A stretch of 64,000 nucleotides of DNA. Source: Siphonodentalium dalli. Taxonomy: Eukaryota > Mollusca > Scaphopoda > Gadilida > Siphonodentaliidae. Below are positions 50,200 through 60,439 of this stretch, one piece after another (positions within the stretch are counted from its first letter, which is position 1; every line of letters starts with the position of its first letter). Location of the stretch: positions 89,817,878 to 89,881,877 of the forward strand of contig CP136069.1 in assembly GCA_032622095.1 (NCBI GenBank), in the 5' to 3' direction. Both the position numbers and the translations under genes were made by a program. The notes beneath the pieces were generated by a model. It saw only the letters and a list, made by a program, of their open reading frames with translations, ran no database searches and was not told the DNA's origin.

Positions 50200-50321
50200 A
50201 ATTACGTCACCGGCGAGAGCACGCGATTTTTGACAGTTCCCGTAGCCCCGCCCTAAGCTGGAACTATTTTTGTTTACGTAAACAGGAAGCGCGTGTTTGA
50301 GCTGTCATCTGCGCTGTCAAA
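50200..50321 (+). promoter_or_regulatory. Candidate promoter upstream of the 50322 ORF
   Basis: A CRE-like TTACGTCA (about 50203), a GC box CCCCGCCC (50246-50253) and several CpGs stand out from AT-rich surroundings within 120 bp of the ATG. No TATA box is obvious. These motifs fit a CpG-type animal promoter, but motif presence alone is weak evidence. Confidence 0.35.
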
Positions 50322-51109
50322 ATGTCTGACAATACAGACATCGACGATTTCACGAGATATTTCATTTTATCAGAATTTGAAGAGCTTCCACCTCCAAATA
50401 GACCACTTGAGAGCAACAGTGATGAAATTACAGAATTATCTGATACAATTATGCCAGTATTGGCCGGCTCGAACTCTGAAAGTGAAACTGGTACATTTCG
50501 ACTTCGTACCGAAATGAACAGTCAACAACAACTTGAACAAGGTGAAGGTGTTTTGAGCTCAGGCGTTAGGCCTACTAACAGTCGGTTTGGGCTGATAGAT
50601 CAGGGAGCCATTTCAGACTTTATTGCCTGGAGTCAGCCAGTTCTGCAGTTGTTCCGTATCGACATTCAATGGCACCAAAACCAGTATCTCAGAACCATGC
50701 TTCTGCATCATGTTCTACAGTTACTAGTATGAATCATCAACTTGATCAAGCTCAACATGAAATGAATTATGATTCCACATGTATTTCAACATCATCGGTG
50801 TCAACAAATAACCAAAACTTTGAACTGGACACAAACTTTGTCGCCTCTTCCCAAAAGTCAATGACAGTAACAAAATCAGGCATGGAGTCGATGGGCTCTA
50901 ACAAGAGAGTCGTGATAAGAGATAACAGGGACTGCACATTCCACTTCAATTTCTACGGATCAAACATGACTGAAATCGAGCAACAAAAGGGACTTGCCAA
51001 CGATTATGCGGAAGGAGTTATAAATACACCCGTAAAACGAAGAAGAATATTACCAATTATCGAATCAGATGATGAGGATGACGGCAAATTCCAGTCGAAT
51101 GAGCTTTGA
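50322..51109 (+). CDS. Unknown protein in two overlapping frames (apparent frameshift)
   Basis: The first frame starts at an ATG in good context (tcaaaatgtc) at 50322 and encodes an acidic, Ser/Glu-rich start (MSDNTDIDDFTRYF, then ELPPPNRP) and stops at 50732. A second frame, open well upstream of its ATG at 50669, runs to 51109. It encodes a Ser/Thr/Asn/Gln-rich stretch, a compact segment CTFHFNFYG, and a C-terminus with a basic cluster VKRRR followed by ESDDEDD. Similar composition on both sides suggests one protein of about 250-260 residues, split by a one-base change or joined by a short intron or frameshift in the shared open region before 50732. No catalytic motif or known family is recognised. 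The basic and acidic tail would suit a nuclear protein. It lies inside the TIR element at 50126-51580 and may be an accessory protein of a transposon family. Confidence 0.5.
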
Positions 51110-51577
51110 AAATTCCATGTGAACAGTAAATAATGAACTTCCACGTGTTCCTCTCCAATTGTTTATTTACGATGATTAAATTATATCGTCACTTCGAAAT
51201 TAAGTTTTCTACTTTTAGAACGATTTCCAAACATTTCCTGTATGAACCAACACTATTTACACATACCAAAAGAATCTTGACAACATTCCGTTCCAAGTGT
51301 CATGCTTTTTTAATCAGAATAAACACAATTGTGACTGAAAATATCCTGTAATTTCCGAAACTTTAAAAAATGAATTGCGCCGAAGTGAATGAAAATAATA
51401 AGGTCAATCGATATCGTTACGTCACAATTATTTAAATTATGTATCCATCCGCGTAACAGCACGCGCGTTCAGTTTACGTTGGGGTTCAAAATGGGAGAAT
51501 CAGCTGATCTGGGCCTATTTTGTCACATCTACTCTTTAAAATTAGCGACTTTTAGTGGTTGAAAGTGTGTAATAAAC

Positions 51578-51735
51578 AGAATAATCAATTGGTTTCGATG
51601 ATTACGTGACATAATTCACTCGGGTAGCCGGTCCTATTGGTAAAACCCTCGTTCGCTCTGCTCACTCGGGTTTTACCAGGCCCAGCTCCCCTCGTGAATT
51701 ATGTCACGTAATCGTCGAAACCAATTGATTATTCT
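51578..51735. mobile_element. 158-bp foldback element
   Basis: AGAATAATCAATTGGTTTCG at the left and its near-exact reverse complement at the right (ending 51735) give arms of about 45 bp, with a second inner pair (gtaaaaccc/gggttttac). The loop is 'ctcgttcgctctgctcactc'. It is immediately beside, and overlaps, the right end of the ORF-bearing element. Confidence 0.85.
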
Positions 51736-51895
51736 CTATATAATCAACCACATACACATTATTATGCAGTTCTTTGCAATCGTAAATACTAACAGATAAT
51801 CTCAAAATCAAATGGAACGGTCGTGAATATAGTTATATTTGTCAATTTCTAGATCTGATAACCGATTATGGGCGTATTGTGTTAATTTAGTTCAG

Positions 51896-52160
51896 GGGCG
51901 TTGTGTAGAGGGTCTTCGTTGCAATATGGGAGTGTCTATCATTGAATTTTCATCTGCACTTGTTGTAACCGCTGAGTTTGGAAATTTCTAACTGATTTCA
52001 GTCCAAACAATGTACCGAAAGTAGGAAAATGTTCGACTTTTCAAGTTGTCTAAAACGCGCGACAAATTTTATACTGTATACTGGTTGGAATATAAAATTA
52101 TGAGAACAAATTCAACCTACTTGTGGTCTGAACTTACCCAACTAATGCTGGGTCAGGCGT
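51896..52160. mobile_element. CAGGG-ended element, left end and partial body
   Basis: CAGGGGCGTTGTGTAGAGGG, then tcttcgttg, parallels the left end at 24403 (CAGGGACGTTGATAGAGGG, then tctccgttg). The right end is not clear; 'gggtcaggcgtgaca' near 52149 is a poor candidate. Confidence 0.4.
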
Positions 52161-52169
52161 GACATCTGA

Positions 52170-53610
52170 TTCATGTTAGCAAGTTATATAGCAACTCAAT
52201 TAAACGTGTGACAAGCTAACACTCTGTTCGTATCAGAGTAGAGATACCTTAACCACGTTCTGCATACTTATGAACTCTGTACTACTGTTGTTGTATTTAA
52301 AGACGCAGAAGCAGACGACAGGCAGAGAAACAACATGGGCTAATTTCAATTTCACTTCAAAATGAAGAAAAAGAATATAGCTTCCACGATTCGACATATT
52401 AACATACATTTATTAGAGACATCGTCAGACATTTTTAATGTAATTATTAGTGACCAACAACGTGCAATTTTCTCGCAGCTTGGCATTGGGTGGACCAAAT
52501 AACTGTCGATTTTGCCCCACATATGGGAGTCAGACGAGACAGGACGGGCACGACCGCATACCAAACAATATTAATGACCAGAATAGATTCACGTATCAAG
52601 GTACTCAGCTTTATGCGAATTCTAGAAATTATAAGTTTGAATTGTAAAACGATTTGATGCATGATATGTGACTATAGTCTTGTGGGGAGTAACCAGCACA
52701 GGTGTTTGTGCAAGAAATGTTAGAGAGATTCGGCTTCCAGTGATTGTACGGACTGTATGATGTGTCCTTGGCAACTGTGTAAGACGCATATATACTAAAT
52801 ATTCCTGTGCATCATGTGGGTGGGACTGGACGTCGATAATGTTACTTGTAAATAGTTTTGAATTATATAAATTAGCATCAAATTGTAGAAAATTCTTGAG
52901 TTTGGGAACATTATGTCGTCCAGAGTTAGAGCAGCCAGACCTGTAACGTCTCAGAATAGCACTGGAATCGTCTCTTCCATATACACACATCCCGTGGTTG
53001 GTTGGCATTTGCCAATGGTAAAATCTAATTGATAAAATGGAAAACTTGGATTGAGACGATGCTTAAATTCTCTCGACATCGGATATAGATCTGTGCTATT
53101 GAAAATGGAATTAGGTGGATCAAAAGAGTTTAAGAAAACGAGTAGAAAACACAAATAACCGGGAGCCAATTCTCTCGCCACGTAACCTGACAACTCTCAT
53201 TTGAGGTCAGGAACCTACGCTATGATGCTCTCGAAATAGCGGCAATATGTCTAACATCGAAGCAAGTTATCATCGTTTTCATCGCCTATATAAATAACTC
53301 AACCGAAATATACAACGAATGAGCTATATTTCAATTTATGCTATATACATCACTATGAACCCCGTTCCATTATAAATATGACTATTGAGAAGATATAAAT
53401 GTTCGAGTGACTTCGGTCACCATTTTTCGAGGTTCTGAAATTTGAACGCAAAACTGTCCTTAAAAAGAAAACTGTTCGATATCTGAGGTTTTTTTGGGTA
53501 TCCGCAATGAGTTGTTAGGATAGCTCATAGTCTAACAGCTTACTGATATCTTTGGCAAATAACAAAAAAACGAATGTTGAGATTGCCAGGCGATATATCT
53601 TGTCGCAATT
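52170..53610. other. No firmly supported gene
   Basis: Two adjacent minus-strand frames (53193-52951 and 53008-52622; the second has a true ATG at 53008) are the longest here. Neither shows a known motif or clean splice signals. They could be a decayed gene, but chance is as likely. Confidence 0.35.
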
Positions 53611-53617
53611 TTAGAGC

Positions 53618-53640
53618 AAATTATGACGTAGGTTTTCGGC
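53618..53640 (-). mobile_element. Lone CAGGGCC-type element end
   Basis: 'tgacgtaggttttcggccctg' resembles the right end of the 26477-31665 interval (tgacgtaggttccaggccctg). The matching left end is not seen in this window. Confidence 0.4.
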
Positions 53641-53878
53641 CCTGTTATTCCTGGTCTCACGGTTTCCATGTTGAATTGAATAGCGTGAGGATGTGATTCA
53701 AAGTGATTATTTGGCGGAGACTTTGACCAGGCATTAAGATGGCGCGTCAATGGTTTGATGCGTTTCCATGTTTGTAGACGATGTGAGCCGGTCTTATCTT
53801 GCCCCACATTAACCTATATCGAGTATAAAATGATTAACCTCTGACTTACTTCCCATCCAATTAGAATCCCTGTATATG

Positions 53879-54222
53879 GGGACGCGGCTATATGATTTAT
53901 TTGGGAGGGGGGCGTTATCTCATCTCAACAATGGTAAAAAATTTCAACAACAAAAATTTCACGCCGGGCACAAAATAGGTCGGGAATTTCAGATAAAATA
54001 TAGGTTGGAATTGTCCCGATTTTATTTTCCAATCAGTTACTGTAATTAGTGTAAAAACAAATTTTTAGACCAAAATTAGAATAAGTTCCTACTTTCTAAC
54101 TACATGTGTATCAGGCTCGATATGTCTAACATTTGAAAAGGTTCAGATACATGTATATAGCAGTTGGAACATTCCAACGCAAGGGCGTTTACATGTATGT
54201 GGAATTTCCATGACATGGACGT
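53879..54222. mobile_element. Possible short GGGACG-ended element
   Basis: The left part 'tgtatatggggacgcgg' and right part 'gacatggacgtccctgtatatatg' could be ends with a tgtatat(at)g flank on both sides. The internal phrases 'ggaatttc' and 'ttggaa' recall the 24403 element. It is weakly supported. Confidence 0.35.
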
Positions 54223-54239
54223 CCCTGTATATATGTATA

Positions 54240-54865
54240 ACTAACTATCTACATGTAACTAACTAATTGTATATTGGATATAATAAATAAAACATACACA
54301 TGTGTAATATAAATGAATACATGTTATAAATAAGTGTTATCCGGGCGATGCCATGGCCTCCCGGATCATCTTCCTGGCATCGCCCAGGCCAATAACCATG
54401 CACCGAATTATCAAACCCAGCCCGAGTCCCTGCATATATATAGACATTATTGTCCTCTATGTTTACTCTGTTAATATTAAAATCAAGTAGGATTTGTGTT
54501 GGTGAATAGATGTGTGGATGTAATTTTTTTGAAGGATGGGTCAAGACACAAAATAGTGAATAAGGGATTTTAGTGACCAAATTATTCTGAATGGTGCCAT
54601 GGTTTCTATAAGGGATATTATATTGTAATTATGGGAGTAATTAGGTATCTATTTATTTCATTTTGCAGTCGGAGCAAAATGGGTTATTACATTTAGTGTT
54701 CAGACAATACATGGTTTTTGGAAATGGTTTATTAGTCTACGTTTGAAAGCATTTCGAGGAAATTCTCCGCGTATTTCTTTAGGGAGTGTGTTCCATAGGC
54801 TGGCGTAGTGATGCAGTGGGAGTTATGCAGAAAAATTTACTCGCGGTTTCTTGTGACCTATATCA
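54240..54865 (-). pseudogene. LINE ORF2 C-terminus and 3' UTR (reverse strand)
   Basis: Read on the minus strand from about 54862, the sequence gives HYASLWNTLPKEIRGEFPR, then NAFKRRLINHFQKPC and a stop at about 54700. This is the C-terminal LINE signature W-N-x-L-P-x-x-I-R...F-K-x-x-L. One in-frame stop lies shortly upstream. About 450 bp of 3' UTR-like sequence follows, with a palindromic 'gggcgatgccatggcctccc' patch at 54343. It ends about 50 bp before the splice acceptor of the host exon, so it sits in that intron. Confidence 0.7.
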
Positions 54866-54912
54866 TAAGCCCTCCTAGCACCAACACGTATATCTATATA
54901 TATTTTTTTCAG

Positions 54913-55560
54913 GGTGTGCATCTCGATGAACCAACATCACCAGTGCCACACTCACACTCTACACAGAGACCGTACCGACGAACAAAACCACTCATGATGA
55001 CTGCGGATGAAAAAAGTTCCGATGTGTTTTCGGACGAAGAAATATCACACAATGATGGTAGCTGTAGTAATCCAGAACATTCTTCAAAGGATTCATCAAA
55101 ATTGACTAGCTTTCTTAAGGATTTCAAAGATAAGTGTAAACTGAAAACAGTTCCCAAATCAAAATCCTATTCGGTGGGAAGTGTGGACCACGAGGTAGAT
55201 CGTTCTAGGAGGCGGACGAGCGACGAGGACGAGGCTGTGGAGGTGTCGTATGCATCATGTGACGACGCCTCGGATATACAGGAAATCCCCATAGAGTGCG
55301 CATCTGTAGACTACGATGGTGATAAAATCGTTTTCAGATGTGAATCATCACACGAGGATTCCGGAAGTGACGACACGTGCTTAGAGCCGTCCAAAAAGGA
55401 AGACTCCAGTGATACGGTTAAACCGAGGAAGAAAAGACGATTCCCAAAACTGATGTCACTTCCTGGAAACATTCATCGGAGTCACAGTGCTGCAAATGCA
55501 GTCGAAATTCCAGAACATTCTCTGTTTCTCGCTGGAGGAACAGATTTTGCGCCCGACAGT
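54913..55560 (+). CDS. Internal exon of an unrecognised Ser-rich protein
   Basis: A 648-bp exon with 216 complete codons is bounded by a good acceptor (a T-rich tract then cag, AG at 54911-54912) and a good donor (gacagt|gtgagt, GT at 55561). It starts and ends in phase 0. The product begins GVHLDEPTSPVPHSHS and is acidic, Ser/Asp/Glu-rich and mostly disordered. Lys-rich patches TSFLKDFKDKCKLKT and PRKKRRFPKLMSLPGN stand out, with a Ser-rich SKSYSVGS between them. Many SxxE/SDD and RRxS-type sites suggest phosphorylation. The open frame continues into the intron on both sides, but composition changes sharply to IYIYIYFF upstream. No other exon of the gene was found, so introns must exceed the flanking sequence or the other exons are too short to see. 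No family is recognised; a large signalling or cytoskeletal scaffold is only a guess. Confidence 0.8.
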
Positions 55561-56300
55561 GTGAGTATTCGCATGCTCAAATAAAAATGATGTGCATTCT
55601 ATCTTAGTAGGCTAAAGTGTTTCCACAAAGCTAAAAATAACAGGAGGGCATTAAAATCGTAGTCATATAACTCCCGGCGCAAATCAAAGTACGCACATTG
55701 CACATCATTGTCCGAGAAGCGTAGCGCTTAAATGTCAACCCTTTAATATCTCTCATGTATGTGGTAGTGGTGCGAGTTTATTGGACTTGTTTTATGTGTA
55801 ATAGTGGTAAGGACTATAGGCGATGGATCCAATAGCTAAGTGTTCTATTTTTCGGAGAAATAGACACAGTTTGCGAAGGATAATTATAACATGACTTTGC
55901 TTCACTTGCGTAAAATTGAAGTTATTAGCTTTGGAGCCTGTGTGTCTATATATATCTGGTTAACAGGTAACAACATTAATTCAGACTCTAACGCATAATA
56001 TCTTGTTATTTACATTTTCTATACATATACTCTATTCTCTGAAGCAATATTTCCTTGGTAGCATCGGAATCGACAAATAATTGTTGCTATATGATATTTA
56101 TCGATCAATCTCTAAGGTGTCGCAGAGTTGGCTCATTACAATATTGATGAGCACGGCAAATTTTTCAGATACGTAATTAATCTTCCAGAATTGGTAACTA
56201 TACATCCTCAAACTTTTGGATTTATACCATAGTCGAAAACTAGAGTAGACCTACTTATATTGTGCAGTTGTTGGTATATTTTGCGAGAAAAGATACATAT
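55561..56300. other. Probable intron, no other gene
   Basis: This follows the donor at 55561. It is AT-rich and without recognisable exons. Confidence 0.5.
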
Positions 56301-56303
56301 TAT

Positions 56304-56757
56304 AGGGATACTGTACTCAAATGTTGTTGATGGTTTCTATGGTCTCTGAACCAGATTTCCATTATTTGAAAGTCTGTTGAGTACGAAGTAATGTTACGGA
56401 TGGAAGATTAGCCGGAATGCGAAAATACCAATTGTCGTTGTCGAGTAATTTTTGGAAAGTAAATGTATCAAATAAATGTTATATTATATGCATACTCATT
56501 TAAGTCATTGTATAGTCACTAGTTAGTGAGTGGCTTGAGTTTACGCCCCGTATCAACATAATTTTTTACACGATCATGTGTACCACACGTTGTCCAATCC
56601 ACGATCCGTGAATTATTAACTTTGATTTTAAGATAACCTATTAACCTGAACGTTTACAGAATACATCTTCGACTCAAATTACTTAGTGTTCTATATATTA
56701 TCGATATTAGATCGTTGTTATCACCGGGAATTTATTGAAAATGGCGTACAGTACCCC
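56304..56757. mobile_element. TTAA-type MITE, relative of 25280-25871
   Basis: The left end AGGGATACTGTACTC and right end GGCGTACAGTACCCCT-TTAA, plus shared internal blocks (gtctgttgagtacgaagta, aatttattgaaaatggcgta), identify the family. The left TTAA has decayed to TATA. Confidence 0.7.
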
Positions 56758-56876
56758 TTTAAATCAATTTTGAACACATCCACACGCAGGTGAACTGGTA
56801 CTCAGGAGTCATATGCCCATTTTAACCAGTATTCACGATTCAACAATAAGGCTGGTATGCAGCTTTTATAGTACAC

Positions 56877-57048
56877 ACAGTAATGTCCTAAATAATCGAC
56901 TCCTTAACCACGGCAGAATTATGGGTTACTTTTCAGGATTTGGAAATATGGCTTGTTGCAACAAGCCATATATATTTCCGAGTAAATCCTGAAAAATTAC
57001 CCATAATTCTGCTGTGGTTAAGGAGTCGATTATTTAGGACATTACTGT
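56877..57048. mobile_element. 172-bp near-perfect palindrome
   Basis: ACAGTAATGTCCTAAATAAT at the left mirrors ATTATTTAGGACATTACTGT at the right. The arms run about 80 bp to a perfect central palindrome, atggcttgttgcaacaagcc plus flanks (56947-56972), leaving no loop. It is a foldback element or a very recent inverted duplication. Confidence 0.9.
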
Positions 57049-57239
57049 ACGTCGACACATATACTTGCGGAAGCCCTGCGTTTTGCATCTACTCTGTACT
57101 TTTTTCTAGAGATATGGCATCTTCAGAATGTCGCTATGAGCCGTTATTTATACCTATTCCCCGGGAGGTACGATACTGAGGATATACTAGTTATTTTGCG
57201 TGCATAATCAAAAGCAGCATATTATCATCTTTTATCGAC

Positions 57240-57343
57240 TGACGTTTGTCTTCGCGGTTCTGTCGTCTTGCCAAATCTACCCACAGATATAGGCATAATA
57301 AATGAAAACTTGTTAACCCTTCCATGACTGGAGCTTCTTGAAG

Positions 57344-57439
<96 letters not shown>

Positions 57440-58628
57440 CACAGTTTAGTATAGCATGTGCACAGTAATATATATGGTCCAAGATTGATTTAAGACATGT
57501 CTATAGAAAATAATTCATATATATATGCTAGAATGTCCTCCATTATTGAAGAGTTACAAATTACCATATATATATATACAGACTATTTCCATGGATTGCA
57601 TGTGGATACACATAGCACATAATTTTATAAGGATGTACAACCAATTAATATATCATGAATGCATGTACAGGTAAACAGTGTCATGCACAATGGTTAGAAA
57701 TGAGATAATTATGAATTAGATAATTAAATGGAAGAGATGTCACATCATATTGAATCACTATGTAAACGCGACATCACTACTATATACTATAGTATATAAT
57801 CGCTATGCACACAAAAAGTCGCATTGTATATTCTGAACAATTTATGAAATCTTGTTAACCCAATGCATTCTCTTATATATGCCAAGAGACCTCTTATATA
57901 TGCGCCAATGCATTCTCTTATATGTGTGAGGCTCCCTATGGGAGACTCGCATATATACGAGAATGCACTGGCACAAGATTGTTAATGCTGCACCAGGACT
58001 GACATTTGTCTTCGCGGTTATGTCGTCTTTCCAAATCTACCCACAGGTATAGGCATAATAAATGAAAACTTGTTAACCCTTCCATGACTACATGGAGCTT
58101 ACTGAAATTTATCGAAAACACTGTGCCAATGCATTCTCATATATGCGAGTCTCCTTCAGGGAGCCTCGCATTATATACGAGACTACGCGTTGGCTTAACA
58201 ATATTTACATTGTTTCCATTGTAAGCCAGTGCATTCTCTTATATATGTGAGGCTCCCCATGGGAGACTCGCATATATCAGAGAATGCATAGGCACAGGAT
58301 TTTAAATGCTGCACCAGCACTGACGTTTTTCTTCGCGGTTCTGTCGTCTTACCAAATCTACCCACAGCTATAGGCATAACAAATGAAAACTTTTTAACAC
58401 TTCATGCATGATTGGAGCCTCCTGAAATTTATCGAAAACCATGTTGCCAATGCATTCTCTTATATATGCGAGTCTCCCATATGCAGCATCGCATATATAA
58501 GATATTACATTGGCCTAACAATATCTACCCTTGCCCTGGTAAGCCAGTGCATTCTCTTATATATATGAGGATGCACTGGAACACTATTTGTAATGCTGCA
58601 CCAGCGCAGCTCCCCCGCCATGAAAGGT
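57240..58628. repeat. Tandem array of double-hairpin TTAA-type elements
   Basis: A roughly 320-bp unit recurs, complete at 58010-58330 and 58330-58628, with diverged or interrupted units before it. Order in a unit: 'cttcgcggtt(c/a)tgtcgtctt', 'aaatctacccacag', 'aaatgaaaacttgttaaccc', 'atgactggagctt', 'gccaatgcattctc', hairpin 1 (gcgagtctcc...ggagcctcgc), 'gtaagccagtgcattctctt', hairpin 2 (gaggctcc...ggagactcgc) and 'aatgctgcaccagc'. The last unit ends in the normal element terminus 'cgcagctcccccgccatgaaagg'. The first unit is interrupted by the (TA)n at 57345. Confidence 0.85.
57345..57438. repeat. (TA)n microsatellite
   Basis: About 46 TA units sit within the left half of the first hairpin element, perhaps grown from its natural ttatatatgc hairpin stem. 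Confidence 0.97.
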
Positions 58629-59000
58629 GGATTGCACTCAATAAGAAGACTTTGGTTAAGGCATATGTCGTGGTCTTTACAAATGCTAAAAACCGGTCAA
58701 GTTCGTTGATTCTGTGAATAATAGGTCATACATCTAATGTAAATTAAATTACGGTATTATATGGCCGGATTCTGTTAATGGTGGGATGATTTGACACAAC
58801 AAAAGAGACCGCAATATCCATCCTCTTTGCCAAGAAATCAAATGTTCATATCTGATAAAGAGCGTTCGTGGGTTTTTTGTTTATCAGTAGGCGTCATATA
58901 TTAAAGAGCGTTATTAATTATGAGCGTCCACAAACTCGTGTTCATCATTAGGTTTGATGCATACAATAGCTATTAATTCCCAACCAAACAAATAAAATGG

Positions 59001-59290
59001 TTTAAAGTGATGCGAAACACTCCGATATGGTGATAACATACAAATGGAGAATAATAAAGTAGTATTTTTTTTACAAATAGTATATTCAAATTGACAACAC
59101 ACATCGTCATTCTTATATATTAATTAAATGAAGTGACCCTCGAATGCGAAATAGTTTCGTTAGTTATCGCCGATAGATGCGTCCCGAATTGAGTAATAAA
59201 TATTTACAATTGAGCGTAGTTCTGACGATGTTTTCTATGGATTGGTATGGTCGATTTGCTTCAAATTTTAGGCGATGTTAGTTGAATGTT
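59001..59290 (-). repeat. Dispersed repeat family X (reverse orientation)
   Basis: This is the most complete reverse copy: 'gatgcgaaacactccg', 'attgacaacacaca', 'taattaaatgaagtgac', 'atagatgcgtcccgaatt', 'tgacgatgttttctatgg' and 'aggcgatgtt' occur in the order expected from the reverse complement of 6862-7180. Confidence 0.75.
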
Positions 59291-59446
59291 ACATTCCTCG
59301 GAATAAGTGCAAAGTCTCCCTTTAAAAGTCCTCTCAATTTAAGGTTTGAATGTTATTAGTTGATTTTCACTATGCAATTGTGATACGAACGACTGTAAGC
59401 ATAATTTATACCCCACTTCTCCAAGAAAAATGGAGAAGGTATAGTC

Positions 59447-60348
59447 ACCACACCGTATTACCGATCCGGATTACCACCGGTCACGATGCGGATCACTACC
59501 GGCTGAAAGTGGCAATTTGTGTAACGGTAGGTCGACTAAAACGTTAATTATATTATATATCTGAATGTAACCCACACAAAGTTTGTTGCCGCCGTCTTTC
59601 TTACATACATTAGAAAATGGCCACGCCAAGAAAATATAAAATAATCGCCTACGATAACCTTAGAGGTAGCATATGTTACTATGATCTAGTTGCACGTGGC
59701 CCATTATTTATCTTCATTGGCACAATACATGATGCAAATGCATGGAATTTTCTGTTATTTCTGTTGCGTAAACAAGAATGTCCATAACTGTACAAAATGG
59801 CAAAATGGTTTGTCAAGTTGAATGTAAATTAAACGCGTAGTATCGATTTCCATACTCATGGGTTCCAAAAAACAGGATGCGGATCGGCACCGTTCATCAC
59901 CTGCCGGTACAGATCCGTACCCGTTCATTTCATGGGTATCTATGTTCAAAACGTCCCAGATGGCCACAAATCGAACATACAAACGTGTACATTAGGCGAA
60001 TGACTTAGTAAATAGTCTATCTTTTCGTACCACGAGAATACCGCATAAAGAAATAAAACATGAACCATCCATATCAGCTACTGCTCGAAATAATGAAACA
60101 CAATGGTAAACATGCGTTACAAATATAAGAATAAGTGAACATATATTGTATACTTATCATATTTATCGGCGTCCTCCGCTAGCCCAGTTACTCCTATACA
60201 CGAAGGGAGAAAAAATTCACACCTTCCACAGAATGTAGGGCGAAAATGATCCAACTACAATGATGCCACGTGGCACGCTTTTGTCAAAACAGCCGGTAGT
60301 GATCCGCATCGTGACCGGTGGTAATCCGGATCGGTAATACGGTGTGGT
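59447..60348. mobile_element. 902-bp DNA transposon-like element, 58-bp perfect TIRs
   Basis: ACCACACCGTATTACCGATC... at 59447-59504 is the exact reverse complement of 60291-60348. The body has no long ORF. The TIR word GATGCGGATC recurs internally at about 59877, with a related gatccgtacccg at 59910, like subterminal binding sites. Outside the perfect part the match continues imperfectly (TAGTC / TAGTG on opposite strands), so the true ends may lie 3-4 bp further out. The target-site duplication is not resolved. Confidence 0.88.
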
Positions 60349-60439
60349 CACTAAATATAATGTCCATCCAAATGCTCGCCGTGCATGTGCCTTCGGACAT
60401 GTATCTTAGTCACCGATTATTGTAACTCGTTGGAATTTT

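Larger units (their letters stand above)
50126..51580 (+). mobile_element. ORF-bearing element with short TIRs
   Basis: The left end CTGATTTATTACACACTT (50126) matches the right end CTGTTTATTACACACTT read on the other strand (ending 51579) apart from one extra base. Between them lie a CpG-rich upstream segment, a two-frame ORF and 0.4 kb of AT-rich sequence with a polyadenylation-like aataataa. Both sides also contain a TTACGTCAC word followed by agcacgcg (50203, 51414) in the same orientation. No transposase motif is recognised. The right TIR overlaps the start of the foldback at 51578. Confidence 0.45.

Noticed and set aside
52622-53193. Two adjacent reverse-strand frames that could be one broken gene
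   Set aside because: No homologous motif, no splice signals and the first lacks an ATG; evidence is too thin to call a gene.
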